DNA of 40,089 bases from Planctomycetaceae bacterium (GTDB lineage Bacteria > Planctomycetota > Planctomycetia > Planctomycetales > Planctomycetaceae): assembly GCA_029243145.1 (NCBI GenBank), contig JAQWSQ010000210.1:1-40089 (forward strand). Reading direction: 5' to 3'. Shown here piece by piece: positions 26,642-35,438 of the stretch. The first letter of the stretch is position 1. Each line of letters starts with the position of its first letter. The notes beneath the pieces are model-generated. The model saw only the letters and a program-made list of their open reading frames with translations. It was not told the origin of the DNA and did no database searches. A program made the translations under genes and the position numbers.

Positions 26642-28306
26642 ATGTCAGAGTCCCCGTTTCAATTTCAACACAAACCGTTTTCCTCAGTCCCCGATGCGGA
26701 CTGCTTCATTCCGCTCCCCATCCATGACCAGGCGTTACAAGGGTTGAGAGATTGGGTTGAACAAGGTGAAGGCTTGGGGATGCTCACTGGAATTGCCGGC
26801 TTGGGGAAGACATTACTGTGTCAACGTCTACTGTCAGAATATGCAGACAAGATTCAGGTTGTACTCCTGCCACATGGTAATTTCCCTAATGCGCTTTCGT
26901 TTTTAAAAGCTGTGCTTTTTCAATTGAACTGCAATTATGCAGGTTTGGATGAAGACGAATTGCGTCTCGAATTGGGGAGTGCCTTGGGTGAACTGGCTAA
27001 TGATAATTCCCGGCTTCTGTTGATGATTGACGGAGCGCAGGATATGGATGAATCCATGTTGCAGGAGCTTCAAGTTTTGTCTCAAAGTCACTCAGGAAGT
27101 GTTCAAGTGTTGTTGTCAGGTCAGTTGGAGTTGGAAGAACTAATGACTCGACGAAGTTTGTCGGGTTTAAGTCAACAGGTGCGGACTCATCAAATTCTTG
27201 AAAGTCTCACACGAGCCGAAAGCGCTGACTATTTAGCTGGGAGAGTCTCTTGGGCCGGTAATGATATCGAAGCGATCATGACCGAGGATGCCGTCGAAAT
27301 GATGACGCATCTCAGCGATGGTGTACCTCGTTGCCTCAATCGGATCGCAGAAACAGCCGTTCGAATTGCGATGAACAGACAGTCTGAAGTTGTGGATAAG
27401 GATTGCGTTCGTGAGGCGTATGAAGATGTGAGGCACTTACCTTTGCAGTGGAATGCTTGGCCAGATGAGACTCCCGCCATCGCGAATCATGAAAATATGC
27501 CCCACAGTGCAGAAAATGCGACGGTTTCATCCAGCCGCGTTGATGCGGCGATTACCAAGGAACTCAAGCCGCATCACTTCATTCCAGATCTGAAGTCTGA
27601 AGCCGAAGAAGCGGGGGTTGAGTACGCTGTGGCAGAGTTTGGGGGTGAGGAAGAAGATTCCGATGATCGGCTTGGAGAAACCGATGAAACGATGGAGACG
27701 GCCTCTCCCGAGGAATCGGTTCTTGATCTTTCGCAAAATACACCCCAGAATAGTCTGAGAGAAGAGAGTTTGCCAAGCGTGTCGGACAGTCTTAACGCGG
27801 CTATAGATGATCACGTGGCTCATGAAGAGGCTTTCAAGCAAGACGTACAAGATTTGGTTGAGATTATGGAAAGCAATCAGTTGGAGTCATCTCACGTCGC
27901 AACGTCTGCGTCGGCAGAAAGCAGCGACTTGACATCGACGGACAAGGGCAACGAGTATCTACAGTCTCGCTTCAATCCCGTTGATATTTTTGCAAACGAC
28001 CTGCCTACCGGGGCATTTCCCGCTGATAATCAGGTTTCTTCGCCTGAGTCCTCGACTGTTCTCCTGAAAGAAGTGCAGCAAATCATCTCGGATGAAGTCG
28101 AGAAGGTTGCTGAAAAGGAAGTGGAGGTCGCGTGGGAGACCAATGTTGATGAGGAGTCGGCGACTCACGAATACGATGTGATTGAGCCAGAAGCGATTCC
28201 TGACATTTCCAAAGTTCGACCCACCTTTGAACTTGATCTCCCTCATCGTGAACCACAGCCCCGATATCGCAATCTGTTTCGGGATTTACGGCGTCGGCGT
28301 GGATAA
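26642..28306 (+). CDS. ExeA-like AAA+ ATPase with long acidic C-terminal tail
   Basis: 554 residues from ATG 26642; the frame is open to 26600, but MSESPFQF is the usual style of ExeA/TniB-like starts. The AAA domain (~1-270) has FIPLPIHDQAL, the P-loop GIAGLGKT (50-57) and Walker B RLLLMIDGAQDM (124-135). The expected DEAQ reads DGAQ, so the catalytic glutamate is missing. VPRCLNRIAETA closes the AAA domain as in ExeA. Residues ~285-545 are acidic and low in complexity (EEEDSDD, ETDETMET), probably disordered. ExeA works with ExeB in type II secretion and peptidoglycan; no such partner, peptidoglycan-binding domain or transposase is nearby. Its role is unknown. Confidence 0.75.
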   Translation: MSESPFQFQHKPFSSVPDADCFIPLPIHDQALQGLRDWVEQGEGLGMLTGIAGLGKTLLCQRLLSEYADKIQVVLLPHGNFPNALSFLKAVLFQLNCNYAGLDEDELRLELGSALGELANDNSRLLLMIDGAQDMDESMLQELQVLSQSHSGSVQVLLSGQLELEELMTRRSLSGLSQQVRTHQILESLTRAESADYLAGRVSWAGNDIEAIMTEDAVEMMTHLSDGVPRCLNRIAETAVRIAMNRQSEVVDKDCVREAYEDVRHLPLQWNAWPDETPAIANHENMPHSAENATVSSSRVDAAITKELKPHHFIPDLKSEAEEAGVEYAVAEFGGEEEDSDDRLGETDETMETASPEESVLDLSQNTPQNSLREESLPSVSDSLNAAIDDHVAHEEAFKQDVQDLVEIMESNQLESSHVATSASAESSDLTSTDKGNEYLQSRFNPVDIFANDLPTGAFPADNQVSSPESSTVLLKEVQQIISDEVEKVAEKEVEVAWETNVDEESATHEYDVIEPEAIPDISKVRPTFELDLPHREPQPRYRNLFRDLRRRRG

Positions 28307-28341
28307 TCGTCTGTTTGAGGGTTTCTCAAGGGCGCCAGCAG

Positions 28342-28375
28342 TTGACGTTTTCTCTCAAAATGCGTTAGGTATAAG
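28342..28375 (+). promoter_or_regulatory. Weak promoter candidate for glgB
   Basis: TTGACG at 28342-28347 and TAGGTATAAG at 28366-28375. The -35 is good; the -10 is poor at 18-bp spacing (TAGGTA) or too far at 22 (TATAAG). Confidence 0.3.
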
Positions 28376-28383
28376 GGCAGCTT

Positions 28384-28438
28384 GCTCGCCCGTCTCGAAA
28401 AGCGAGCTACTTGGGGCCAGCCTATATTGATGGCTGGC
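28384..28438 (+). other. Two tandem hairpins in the glgB leader
   Basis: First hairpin: GCTCGC (28384-28389) with GCGAGC (28402-28407), 12-nt loop. Second: GCCAGCC (28416-28422) with GGCTGGC (28432-28438), 9-nt loop. Neither is followed by T-run. The second ends 38 bases before the glgB ATG. They could act in RNA stability or attenuation. Confidence 0.45.
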
Positions 28439-28476
28439 ACTTACGGTTTCGCCAAGATTACCAAGCAGGATTAGCT

Positions 28477-30486
28477 ATGGCCGTCGAATTTTCTGAAGGT
28501 CCGGTATCGGCAACCAGTCGTTATCGCGATTTAGGCGCTCATCTTGTCTCGAAGAACGGAAAGTCCGGGACAAAATTTTCTGTTTGGGCTCCCAACGCCG
28601 CCGAGGTCTCGGTTCTGTTAAATCAGAACAAATGGACTCCCGGCGCCACACCTCTTACATCGTCGGATCGAGGTGTGTGGAGTGGTTTTGTACCGGGTGT
28701 CAAGCATGGTGACATTTATAAGTATGCCATCAAAACACCTTCTGGTGAGATCATCGAGAAATTGGATCCGGTTGCGTTTCACTGTGAGAATCCTCCCAAA
28801 ACAGGTTCGATTGTCTGGGATATGAGTGGCTATTCCTGGCAGGATCAGGACTGGTTGAAGCATCGTCAAGAGGCAGACTGGTACAACGAACCGATCTCTG
28901 TCTATGAAGTGCATCTGGGTTCCTGGAAAAGGCCCACTGATGGTCGGCGTTATTTCAGTTACAAGGAACTCGCGCCGCTGCTCATTGAGTATTGTGAACA
29001 GATGGGTTACACGCATCTGCAACTCATGCCAATCACTGAGTTTCCTTTTGATGGTTCTTGGGGATATCAGGTCACAGGTTTTTACGCTCCAACTTCAAGG
29101 TATGGTACGCCGCAGGATTTCATGGAGTTTGTCGATTTATGTCATCAGGCCGGTTTAGGAGTGCTGATCGACTGGGTGCCGGCTCATTTCCCGCGAGACG
29201 GACATGCACTGGGCAAGTTTGACGGGACAGCCTGTTACGAGCACGATGATCCCAAGCAGGGCGCGCATCCCGATTGGGGGACTTACGTTTTTAACTATGA
29301 CCGCTTTGAGGTGCGTGAGTTTCTGTGGTCGAGTGCCCGTTTTTGGGCCGATGTGTATCACGTTGACGGTTTGCGATTTGATGCTGTCGCTTCCATGCTG
29401 TACCTCGATTATTCTCGCGAAGAAGGAGAGTGGGTTCCCAATAAGTACGGTGGCCGGGAGAATCTGGGTGCCATTGAGTTCCTGAAGGAATTGAATACGC
29501 ATTTGCACGGGGACTTCCCTGGAATTCTGACTGTTGCCGAAGAGTCTACTTCTTGGGGTGGTGTCTCTCGACCTGTCTATACTGGTGGTTTGGGATTCAC
29601 GATGAAATGGGATATGGGGTGGATGAACGACACCCTCAGTTATCTCCGTAACGATCCGGTGCACCGCTCGTTTCATCAAAATGAACTCTCGTTCCGCATG
29701 ATGTACGCCTTCACCGAAAACTTCCTCTTGCCACTCTCACACGATGAAGTGGTTCACGGGAAAAAGTCTCTGCTCTCGCAGATGCCCGGAGATTATTGGC
29801 AGCAATTTGCCAATCTCCGTTTGCTTTATGGCTATCAATACACCTCTCCCGGTAAAAAATTACTCTTCATGGGGGGGGAGCTGGGGCAATGGACCGAGTG
29901 GAACCATGATGAGGAGTTGGATTGGGCTTTGGAAGGACACATGTTCCATGACGGCCTCCGCAGGTTCGTCGGTGATTTGAATCGTATCTATCGTTCAGAA
30001 CCTGCGTTGTACGATGGAGAGTGTGAGCCGGGATGTTTCCAATGGATTCAGGCGGATGACTGGAAAAACAGTGTGTTCTCGTGGATACGAACAAATCGCG
30101 ACAATTCAGAGACGATTGTTGTGATCTGTAACTTCACGCCAGTGCCGCGTGGGAACTATCGTATTGGTGTGCCACTGGAAGGCTTCTACGACGAAGTGTT
30201 GAATTCAGACTCCGAACACTACGGTGGATCCAATGTGGGAAATATCGGGGGCGTGGTCTCTGAAAGAGTCGCAATGCACGGATTGCCACAGTCTGTTTCT
30301 TTGTTCTTGCCACCGTTGGGAATTCTTGTACTCAAGCATACTGAGAAACCATTGAAGAGCGACGACGAAGTGGATCAGGAAGATACCGGAGAGTTCGATG
30401 CGACCGGTCGGAAGGTGAGTGGAAATGTCTCGGTGGCCACAAGCATTGATAATGACTCCGATGTCTCGTCTTCACCGACTGCATAA
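28477..30486 (+). CDS. glgB: 1,4-alpha-glucan branching enzyme
   Basis: 669 residues from ATG 28477, with AGGA 6 bases upstream; the frame is open to 28411, but that part overlaps the leader hairpins. The CBM48 domain ([13 protein letters not shown]) is followed by a GH13 barrel. Catalytic residues: nucleophile D302 ([15 protein letters not shown]), acid/base E355 (TVAEEST) and D423 ([12 protein letters not shown]). [14 protein letters not shown] is the first conserved region. It introduces alpha-1,6 branches into glycogen. It lacks the extra N-terminal N1 domain of the 728-residue E. coli enzyme. About 45 polar residues at the C terminus have no counterpart that I know. No other glg gene is adjacent. 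Confidence 0.95.
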   Translation: MAVEFSEGPVSATSRYRDLGAHLVSKNGKSGTKFSVWAPNAAEVSVLLNQNKWTPGATPLTSSDRGVWSGFVPGVKHGDIYKYAIKTPSGEIIEKLDPVAFHCENPPKTGSIVWDMSGYSWQDQDWLKHRQEADWYNEPISVYEVHLGSWKRPTDGRRYFSYKELAPLLIEYCEQMGYTHLQLMPITEFPFDGSWGYQVTGFYAPTSRYGTPQDFMEFVDLCHQAGLGVLIDWVPAHFPRDGHALGKFDGTACYEHDDPKQGAHPDWGTYVFNYDRFEVREFLWSSARFWADVYHVDGLRFDAVASMLYLDYSREEGEWVPNKYGGRENLGAIEFLKELNTHLHGDFPGILTVAEESTSWGGVSRPVYTGGLGFTMKWDMGWMNDTLSYLRNDPVHRSFHQNELSFRMMYAFTENFLLPLSHDEVVHGKKSLLSQMPGDYWQQFANLRLLYGYQYTSPGKKLLFMGGELGQWTEWNHDEELDWALEGHMFHDGLRRFVGDLNRIYRSEPALYDGECEPGCFQWIQADDWKNSVFSWIRTNRDNSETIVVICNFTPVPRGNYRIGVPLEGFYDEVLNSDSEHYGGSNVGNIGGVVSERVAMHGLPQSVSLFLPPLGILVLKHTEKPLKSDDEVDQEDTGEFDATGRKVSGNVSVATSIDNDSDVSSSPTA

Positions 30487-30685
30487 CCACTATCATTCGC
30501 TTAACTAGACTTGCTCAGTTGCGGTTTCGTCAGATTAATGCCGAATCAAGAGAATCGCTCACCAACAACACGTCGCAATCCGATTGTCTTGATAGCATGT
30601 GCTGTGTCGACAGGATGGTCGGCCCATAATTACGATAGGGAGATGTCATTGCACACTCCTTTTCGAGTGATTGGGCGGCATTCTC

Positions 30686-31603
30686 ATGAATCACGACACC
30701 AAAGTCGGGTTGGGACTCGGCATTCTTCTCGTAGGCATTGTGAGTGCCTTCTATTTTCGAGAACAACCGACATCTCAAGATCCGTTGCCGGAAATCCAGT
30801 CGGTGGAAGCTCTGGATCGTGAGATCTCGAAATCTCTTTCAGTGGTCAATCAGCAATCGACGGCTTTGCAGAAATTCGAACATCAATTCAAGCCTGGTTT
30901 GGATCTTGATGAGATCGATTTAGATCAAGAAATGCCAGTGGTTACCGATCATCTTGTGAAGGTCGGACCGGATTTAGAGCCTGTACGCATCGAAACGGAA
31001 ATCGTATCGATTGACGAGGAATCTGTTCCCACATTTGACCCGGAGTTTGAATTTCTGAATGAACCTGAAGTGAGTGATTCTCCAGTGTCCACTCCTGGCT
31101 CAAGCGAGGAACTGGCGACAGCAGGTCCTCCCCTCGATCAGAATCATTCGGCAAAGATTCCCGTAACAGTTGTCGTTGAGTCGGAGGGTAATCCTCCAAA
31201 GGAACTACCTCTATCCGTAGAAATGTTTTCTGAAGATTTGCAATCTCCTGATGTGGGTGTGAAGGAGATTCCGCTACAACTCCATCCCATCACAATTGAT
31301 TCCCTCGCTGTGATGAAACCGGAGATTCAAGGGAATGCTGATGTCAAAAAGGCACAAGCAGATGTGATTCCTGAACGCATTGAGCCAGTCCGAGACCCCA
31401 GAATCATTGTTCCAAAGCGGGTTCGACTGAACGAACCGATTGCTCGCAGAACGCTTGAAGAGTTTCGCGAGCCTCAGAATAATCCAATTCCCGAACAAAC
31501 AACTCCCTCTCGTCCAGAAAGTCGTTCTAAGCCTTTACCAGACACCTCGAATAATGGCTTGCCATCATTGGAGGGACTTGAACCCATAGAACCGACGCGT
31601 TAA
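30686..31603 (+). CDS. Membrane-anchored acidic/proline-rich protein, unknown function
   Basis: 305 residues from ATG 30686. Residues ~7-23 (GLGLGILLVGIVSAFYF) form a single membrane segment. The rest is polar, rich in Glu, Pro and Ser, with no domain I can recognise. From memory, similar starts (MN..KVGLGLG) occur in planctomycete LysM-domain proteins, but no LysM domain is visible here. The end (TTPSRPESRSKPLPD) is disordered-looking. The stop codon overlaps that of the convergent gene. A signal anchor facing the periplasm is likely (inference). Confidence 0.65.
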   Translation: MNHDTKVGLGLGILLVGIVSAFYFREQPTSQDPLPEIQSVEALDREISKSLSVVNQQSTALQKFEHQFKPGLDLDEIDLDQEMPVVTDHLVKVGPDLEPVRIETEIVSIDEESVPTFDPEFEFLNEPEVSDSPVSTPGSSEELATAGPPLDQNHSAKIPVTVVVESEGNPPKELPLSVEMFSEDLQSPDVGVKEIPLQLHPITIDSLAVMKPEIQGNADVKKAQADVIPERIEPVRDPRIIVPKRVRLNEPIARRTLEEFREPQNNPIPEQTTPSRPESRSKPLPDTSNNGLPSLEGLEPIEPTR

Positions 31604-31977
31604 TCGTTTGCGTTCAGTTTGACGAGACATATTGATTCGATTTCTGTGGATCCCTCATCTTCCCAGTTGGGGTGAATGTTCTCCAGCAGTAGTTCGGCAT
31701 GTTCGTAGGTGCAAAAGCGATCCAGTCGACTGATCAATAAGAGGAAGTCATCGGATCGCAATGCCTCCTCGAATGATTCATACTTTGCGATCATGTGGTG
31801 CGGATTTATCGTGATGGCACGTTGGAAGCAGTGCTTTGTGACATTCGAGAACCCACCTTTACACGCGGCTGTTCCGGTGAGCAACAGGAACCGTAGTTCT
31901 CCCTGTTTCTGTAGTTTGAGACGAGATTCTCCAGCTAGATTTGCGAATGCCAGCATATGTCGTTCGTGAGTCTGCAC
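31600..31977 (-). CDS. Small protein of unknown function
   Basis: 125 residues from GTG 31977, which has GGAG eight bases upstream; ATG 31956 has no such site. The protein is largely helical, with CFQRAITINPHHMIAKY resembling a single TPR-like unit and RFCTYEHAELLLEN as a second helix pair. It has four cysteines, including C59 and C74 in the middle, but no metal motif. The function is unknown. The gene lies 31 bases after the metallohydrolase gene on the same strand, so they may be cotranscribed. Its stop overlaps the convergent stop at TTAA (31600-31603). Confidence 0.6.
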   Translation of the reverse strand: MQTHERHMLAFANLAGESRLKLQKQGELRFLLLTGTAACKGGFSNVTKHCFQRAITINPHHMIAKYESFEEALRSDDFLLLISRLDRFCTYEHAELLLENIHPNWEDEGSTEIESICLVKLNAND

Positions 31978-32008
31978 GTATTAGTCTCCAATAGAGAATC
32001 CGAATCAA

Positions 32009-32800
32009 TCAAGTCAGGTCAATCTGCAATCCATCGTAAGCCGGCTCGATGTGATCGGGTAAGCGATTGTTGAGTTCCGTGTAATCCAGTGAGTGCGAGA
32101 TGTGGGTCAGATAAGCCCGTTTGGGTTTCAGTTTTTCGATGGCTTCGAGACTTTGATCGACCGAAAAATGTGTCGGATGCGGTTCGTCTCGAAGCGCGTC
32201 GATGACGAGAGTGTCGAGCCCTGCCAATTTCTCCCAGCTTTCCTCGGGTATCTCGCTGACATCCGTGCAGAAGGCGACATCATTGATCCGAAATCCCAAC
32301 ACGGGCATCTTCCCGTGCAGCAAGCGAATGGGAATGACCTCCAATCCCAATAGGCCAAATGGCTCCAAGCCGATGTTTTCAAATGTTAGTTTGGGAACTG
32401 CGAAATGGTGAGAATTGAATTTTGGTGGCTCAAAACAGTAGTAGAAGGCCTTTCGGAGATGTCCCTCAACCATCGGTTCGCAAAATAGCGGGACATCTTG
32501 TTTTAAGCGATATCCGAAAATGCGGAGGTCGTCGAGACCGTAGATATGATCCGCATGACCGTGGGTGAATAAGGCGGCGTGAACGCGAGAGACTTTTTCT
32601 CGGATTAATTGCAATCGCAACTCGGGTGGAGTGTCGATGACGAAATTGCCATCAGGAGCATTGACCAGCACAGATGTCCTGAATCGATGATTCTTGGGAT
32701 CCGTTGAAGTGCACACTGCGCATTCACACCCAATGATCGGGACACCAACGCTTGTTGAAGTGCCCATAATGGTCATCCGTGGTGATACTTGTTTCGTCAT
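32009..32800 (-). CDS. PhnP-like metallo-beta-lactamase-fold hydrolase
   Basis: 263 residues; ATG 32800 has AAAGG upstream. The metal motif H80-G-H82-A-D84-H85 is the MBL signature. C25, C27 and C30 (GCECAVC) match the structural zinc cysteines of PhnP, which hydrolyses 5-phosphoribosyl 1,2-cyclic phosphate. THISHS and YDGLQIDL at the end fit the same subfamily. No phn genes are nearby, so another phosphodiester substrate is likely; the specificity is inference. It is cytoplasmic. Confidence 0.85.
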   Translation of the reverse strand: MTKQVSPRMTIMGTSTSVGVPIIGCECAVCTSTDPKNHRFRTSVLVNAPDGNFVIDTPPELRLQLIREKVSRVHAALFTHGHADHIYGLDDLRIFGYRLKQDVPLFCEPMVEGHLRKAFYYCFEPPKFNSHHFAVPKLTFENIGLEPFGLLGLEVIPIRLLHGKMPVLGFRINDVAFCTDVSEIPEESWEKLAGLDTLVIDALRDEPHPTHFSVDQSLEAIEKLKPKRAYLTHISHSLDYTELNNRLPDHIEPAYDGLQIDLT

Positions 32801-33136
32801 CGTGACCTTTTCTCAACGCATACCGCTATTTCTAGGATGGATCATGCGTTTTTCTTGTGAAGTCGGCAAGTCAGCTCGAGCAATTCTTCAGAGTGCTCTG
32901 CACTGAGCCTCCATGTGAATTGTCGTCGCATCGACAATGACACAGATAGTTAACAGGTAAAGAGCGCATCGAATGTGCAGGACATGCCCGTTTCGTGGTC
33001 ATTTTCACGAGAGGGATACGACTCCACGAATTGTCAACTCGTCGTAAGTACAGATTGTGCAATGGTTAGAGGAAACAGCAATAAAATGTCCGAGGTGGTA
33101 CGGCAAATGCCAATAGGTTCTCTCGTGTGTGGAAGA

Positions 33137-33170
33137 CAGTCATCATCAGAAGGCCCACGGATGATGACTG
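33137..33170 (+). ncRNA. Long hairpin upstream of hemD, possible structured RNA
   Basis: Perfect 11-bp arms CAGTCATCATC and GATGATGACTG with a 12-nt loop. A second hairpin (33219-33234, GTATC/GATAC followed by TTTT) and CGGC/GCCG (33197-33214) follow. It is not a riboswitch, tmRNA, SRP or RNase P RNA that I recognise. Confidence 0.4.
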
Positions 33171-33323
33171 ATGTTGCCGCGTCTTCTGGGTGTAGTTCGG
33201 CCGGGGGTAAAGCCGGAGTGTATCTGTGTGGATACTTTTCCGGGCGAGCGCCTTTGCTTCCGGTCGACTCCCCTGGGCGAGGTTTCTTTATTTTGCTGAC
33301 GCAGTTTTCAGATGAAGCGTCTC

Positions 33324-33338
33324 GCAAATTATATTTGC
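33324..33338 (+). promoter_or_regulatory. AT-rich palindrome GCAAAT-TAT-ATTTGC
   Basis: Perfect 6-bp arms followed directly by TTTT, 66 bases before the hemD start. It could be an operator for the heme genes or a weak terminator. Confidence 0.35.
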
Positions 33339-33403
33339 TTTTCCACACGAAGGATGAACAGTTCCTCAATCCACAGTATGATGGATCAACAAGGAACGAT
33401 TTC

Positions 33404-34216
33404 ATGACGCAACCCAAACCACGTATTTGCACTTTCGAGAGTCGACGCGCATCCGAAATGTGTAAACTGATCGAAAAGTTTGGTGGTCATGCCACGAACG
33501 CTCCCTCAATGCGTGAAATGCCTCTCGATCAACAATCGGCAACTCTCGAATTTGCCGAGAGGCTCTTCGGGGAAGATGTTGATATTCTGGTACTCATGAC
33601 GGGTGTGGGAACTCGTCATATGGCCGACGCGATTGCCACCAAATATCCTCGCGAGAAATTGATTTCAGCTTTACACGACCTTACGATTGTTGTGCGTGGT
33701 CCCAAGCCGACGGTGGTTCTCAAAGAATGGGGCGTGCCAATTCATGTGCGCACTCCCGAACCAAATACATGGCGGGAGATGCTGATCGCCATGCAAGAAC
33801 AACTCGACCTGTCTGGGAAGCGTGTCGCGGTTCAGGAATATGGTATTTCGAATGACGAGTTTTTGCAGAGTTTGAGAGCTTCAGGGGCCGTAGTCGAATC
33901 GGTCATCGTCTACCGCTGGGATTTGCCGTTGGATCGAGGTCCGCTGGAATTCGCCATTACTGAACAAATTAAAAATCCCTTTGACGTGTTAATGTTCACC
34001 TCAGCTCAACAAATTCGCCACGCTTTGCAGGTGGCTGAAGAACTCGGGAATAAAGAGAAGTTTCGAGAGTCATTATTGCAGAGCAAAATCTGTTCGGTTG
34101 GCCCCACCTGCTCTGAGACACTCGTTGAATGCGGCCTCCAGGTCGATTTTGAGGCCTCTCCTCCCAAAATGGGACCTCTCGTGCGTGGGGCAATGGAGTT
34201 GGTGTCAGCAGGATGA
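33404..34216 (+). CDS. hemD: Uroporphyrinogen-III synthase
   Basis: 270 residues from ATG 33404, which has AAGGA upstream at good spacing. The family is very divergent, but the two-domain pattern is clear: FESRRASEM at the start, LVLMTGVGTRHM in the first domain, GKRVAVQEYG, FTSAQQIRHAL and CSVGPTCSETLVECG in the second. It closes hydroxymethylbilane to uroporphyrinogen III, the branch point to heme, siroheme and B12. hemE follows 59 bases later, which supports the call. The frame extends 143 codons upstream without protein-like sequence, so the shorter start is chosen. Confidence 0.88.
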   Translation: MTQPKPRICTFESRRASEMCKLIEKFGGHATNAPSMREMPLDQQSATLEFAERLFGEDVDILVLMTGVGTRHMADAIATKYPREKLISALHDLTIVVRGPKPTVVLKEWGVPIHVRTPEPNTWREMLIAMQEQLDLSGKRVAVQEYGISNDEFLQSLRASGAVVESVIVYRWDLPLDRGPLEFAITEQIKNPFDVLMFTSAQQIRHALQVAEELGNKEKFRESLLQSKICSVGPTCSETLVECGLQVDFEASPPKMGPLVRGAMELVSAG

Positions 34217-34275
34217 TACCGTTTCGCGGGCTCGCCTGTCATGCTAGAATCCTTTGACAGATAAGGACTTCAAGA

Positions 34276-35316
34276 ATGACACCCGAATTACAAAATAGCC
34301 GCTTTATGAAAGCGGTCCGCCGAGAACAAGTCGACACGACTCCATTGTGGATTATGCGCCAAGCGGGACGATATCTCCCTGAGTACATGGCCGTTCGCAA
34401 TAAGGTTACGTTCCTCGAACTTTGTCAGACTCCCGAACTTGCCGCCGAAGTCACGCTGACCGCACAATCGGTGCTCGGTGTAGACGCGGCCATTCTGTTT
34501 GCCGACTTATTGCCGATTCTGCAACCGATGGGCTTCGATCTTGAATATGTCAAAGGGGAAGGCCCGGTCATACATAACCCGATCATGGCTGCCTCAGAAA
34601 TCGACAGGGTGAAGGCCGTCGATAACATCGATGATCTTGGCTATGTCTTTGCAGCAGTCAAATTGATCAGAGCTCAACTTCCCGCCGACATTCCGCTGAT
34701 TGGTTTTGCCGGAGCGCCCTTCACCTTGGCGTCTTATGCCATTGAAGGGGGCAGCTCAAAAAATTACGTCCGTACCAAAAGCATCATGTACAACGATGAA
34801 CCTGCATGGAAGTCGTTAATGGAAAGGCTCTGCTCATCACTTTCGGCGTATCTGAATGCCCAAATAGAAGCGGGTTGTCAGGTCGTACAAATATTTGATA
34901 GTTGGGCCGGTTCCTTGTCGCCTGGGGATTATACACGGTATGTGTTGCCCTATCTGAAACAGATGATTGACGGCATTACGCCGGGAACTCCGGTGATCAA
35001 TTTTTTGACAGGCAATCCCTGTTTACTTCCGATTCAGAAAAAGGCGGGCGGCGATGTGATTGGCCTTGATTGGCGAATTGACTTGAAAGAGGGTTGGGAA
35101 CTCGTCGGACATGACCGTGGAATACAAGGGAATTTGGACCCGGTGTCGCTGTATGCCGACTTGCCAGTCTTGAAACAACGTGTGCAGGATGTTCTCGATC
35201 AAGCGGAAAACCGTCCCGGACATATTTTCAATCTGGGACACGGCGTCATGCCCGACATGAACCCCGACAATGTCAAAGCGCTGGTGGAAATGGTGCACGA
35301 GTTGGGAGCAAGATAA
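34276..35316 (+). CDS. hemE: Uroporphyrinogen decarboxylase
   Basis: 346 residues, the usual length. The signature [14 protein letters not shown] lies at 24-37, with R28, Q29 and R32 in the substrate pocket. [21 protein letters not shown] and the C-terminal [10 protein letters not shown] are all standard. It decarboxylates uroporphyrinogen III to coproporphyrinogen III in the cytoplasm. ATG 34276 has AAGGA upstream. It sits between hemD and hemY, giving a heme cluster. Confidence 0.97.
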   Translation: MTPELQNSRFMKAVRREQVDTTPLWIMRQAGRYLPEYMAVRNKVTFLELCQTPELAAEVTLTAQSVLGVDAAILFADLLPILQPMGFDLEYVKGEGPVIHNPIMAASEIDRVKAVDNIDDLGYVFAAVKLIRAQLPADIPLIGFAGAPFTLASYAIEGGSSKNYVRTKSIMYNDEPAWKSLMERLCSSLSAYLNAQIEAGCQVVQIFDSWAGSLSPGDYTRYVLPYLKQMIDGITPGTPVINFLTGNPCLLPIQKKAGGDVIGLDWRIDLKEGWELVGHDRGIQGNLDPVSLYADLPVLKQRVQDVLDQAENRPGHIFNLGHGVMPDMNPDNVKALVEMVHELGAR

Positions 35317-35351
35317 AAGCGGTTGTAAAAAAAAGTGGGTTTCGATGAAGT

Positions 35352-35399
35352 CCTTCTCTTCCTCTGGAGGAGAAGGTGGCCGAAGGCCGGAGGAGGAGG
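35352..35399 (+). repeat. REP-like palindromic repeat between hemE and hemY
   Basis: Two hairpins in tandem: CCTTCT with CCTC/GAGG and AGAAGG (35352-35376), then GGCC-GAA-GGCC (35378-35388), followed by purine-rich GGAGGAGGAGG. This resembles short mobile palindromes that I remember from planctomycete intergenic regions. Only one copy is in this window. Confidence 0.5.
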
Positions 35400-35438
35400 T
35401 TATTGAGGGCAAATACTCCTGGTGTGTCTCGAATTATT

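Larger units (their letters stand above)
32801..33403. other. 603-base intergenic region with several perfect hairpins
   Basis: It separates the metallohydrolase (minus) from hemD (plus). The hemD frame is open through part of it, but the translation is cysteine- and serine-rich and not protein-like. Hairpins occur at 32892-32904 (AGTGC/GCACT), 32919-32938 (ATTGTCG/CGACAAT), 33137-33170 and 33219-33234. An AT-rich palindrome is at 33324-33338. Promoters for both genes must lie here. Confidence 0.55.

Noticed and set aside
29155..29679. 174-codon open frame on the minus strand inside glgB
   Set aside because: Antisense shadow of a gene with intact catalytic motifs.
33040..33300. RNase P, tmRNA or SRP RNA upstream of hemD
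   Set aside because: Fragments such as GAGGAAA and GGTCGACTCCC recall them, but the surrounding conserved cores are absent.
32975..33403. 143-codon N-terminal extension of hemD
   Set aside because: Cys/Ser-rich random-looking translation; ATG 33404 has a ribosome site and fits the family length.
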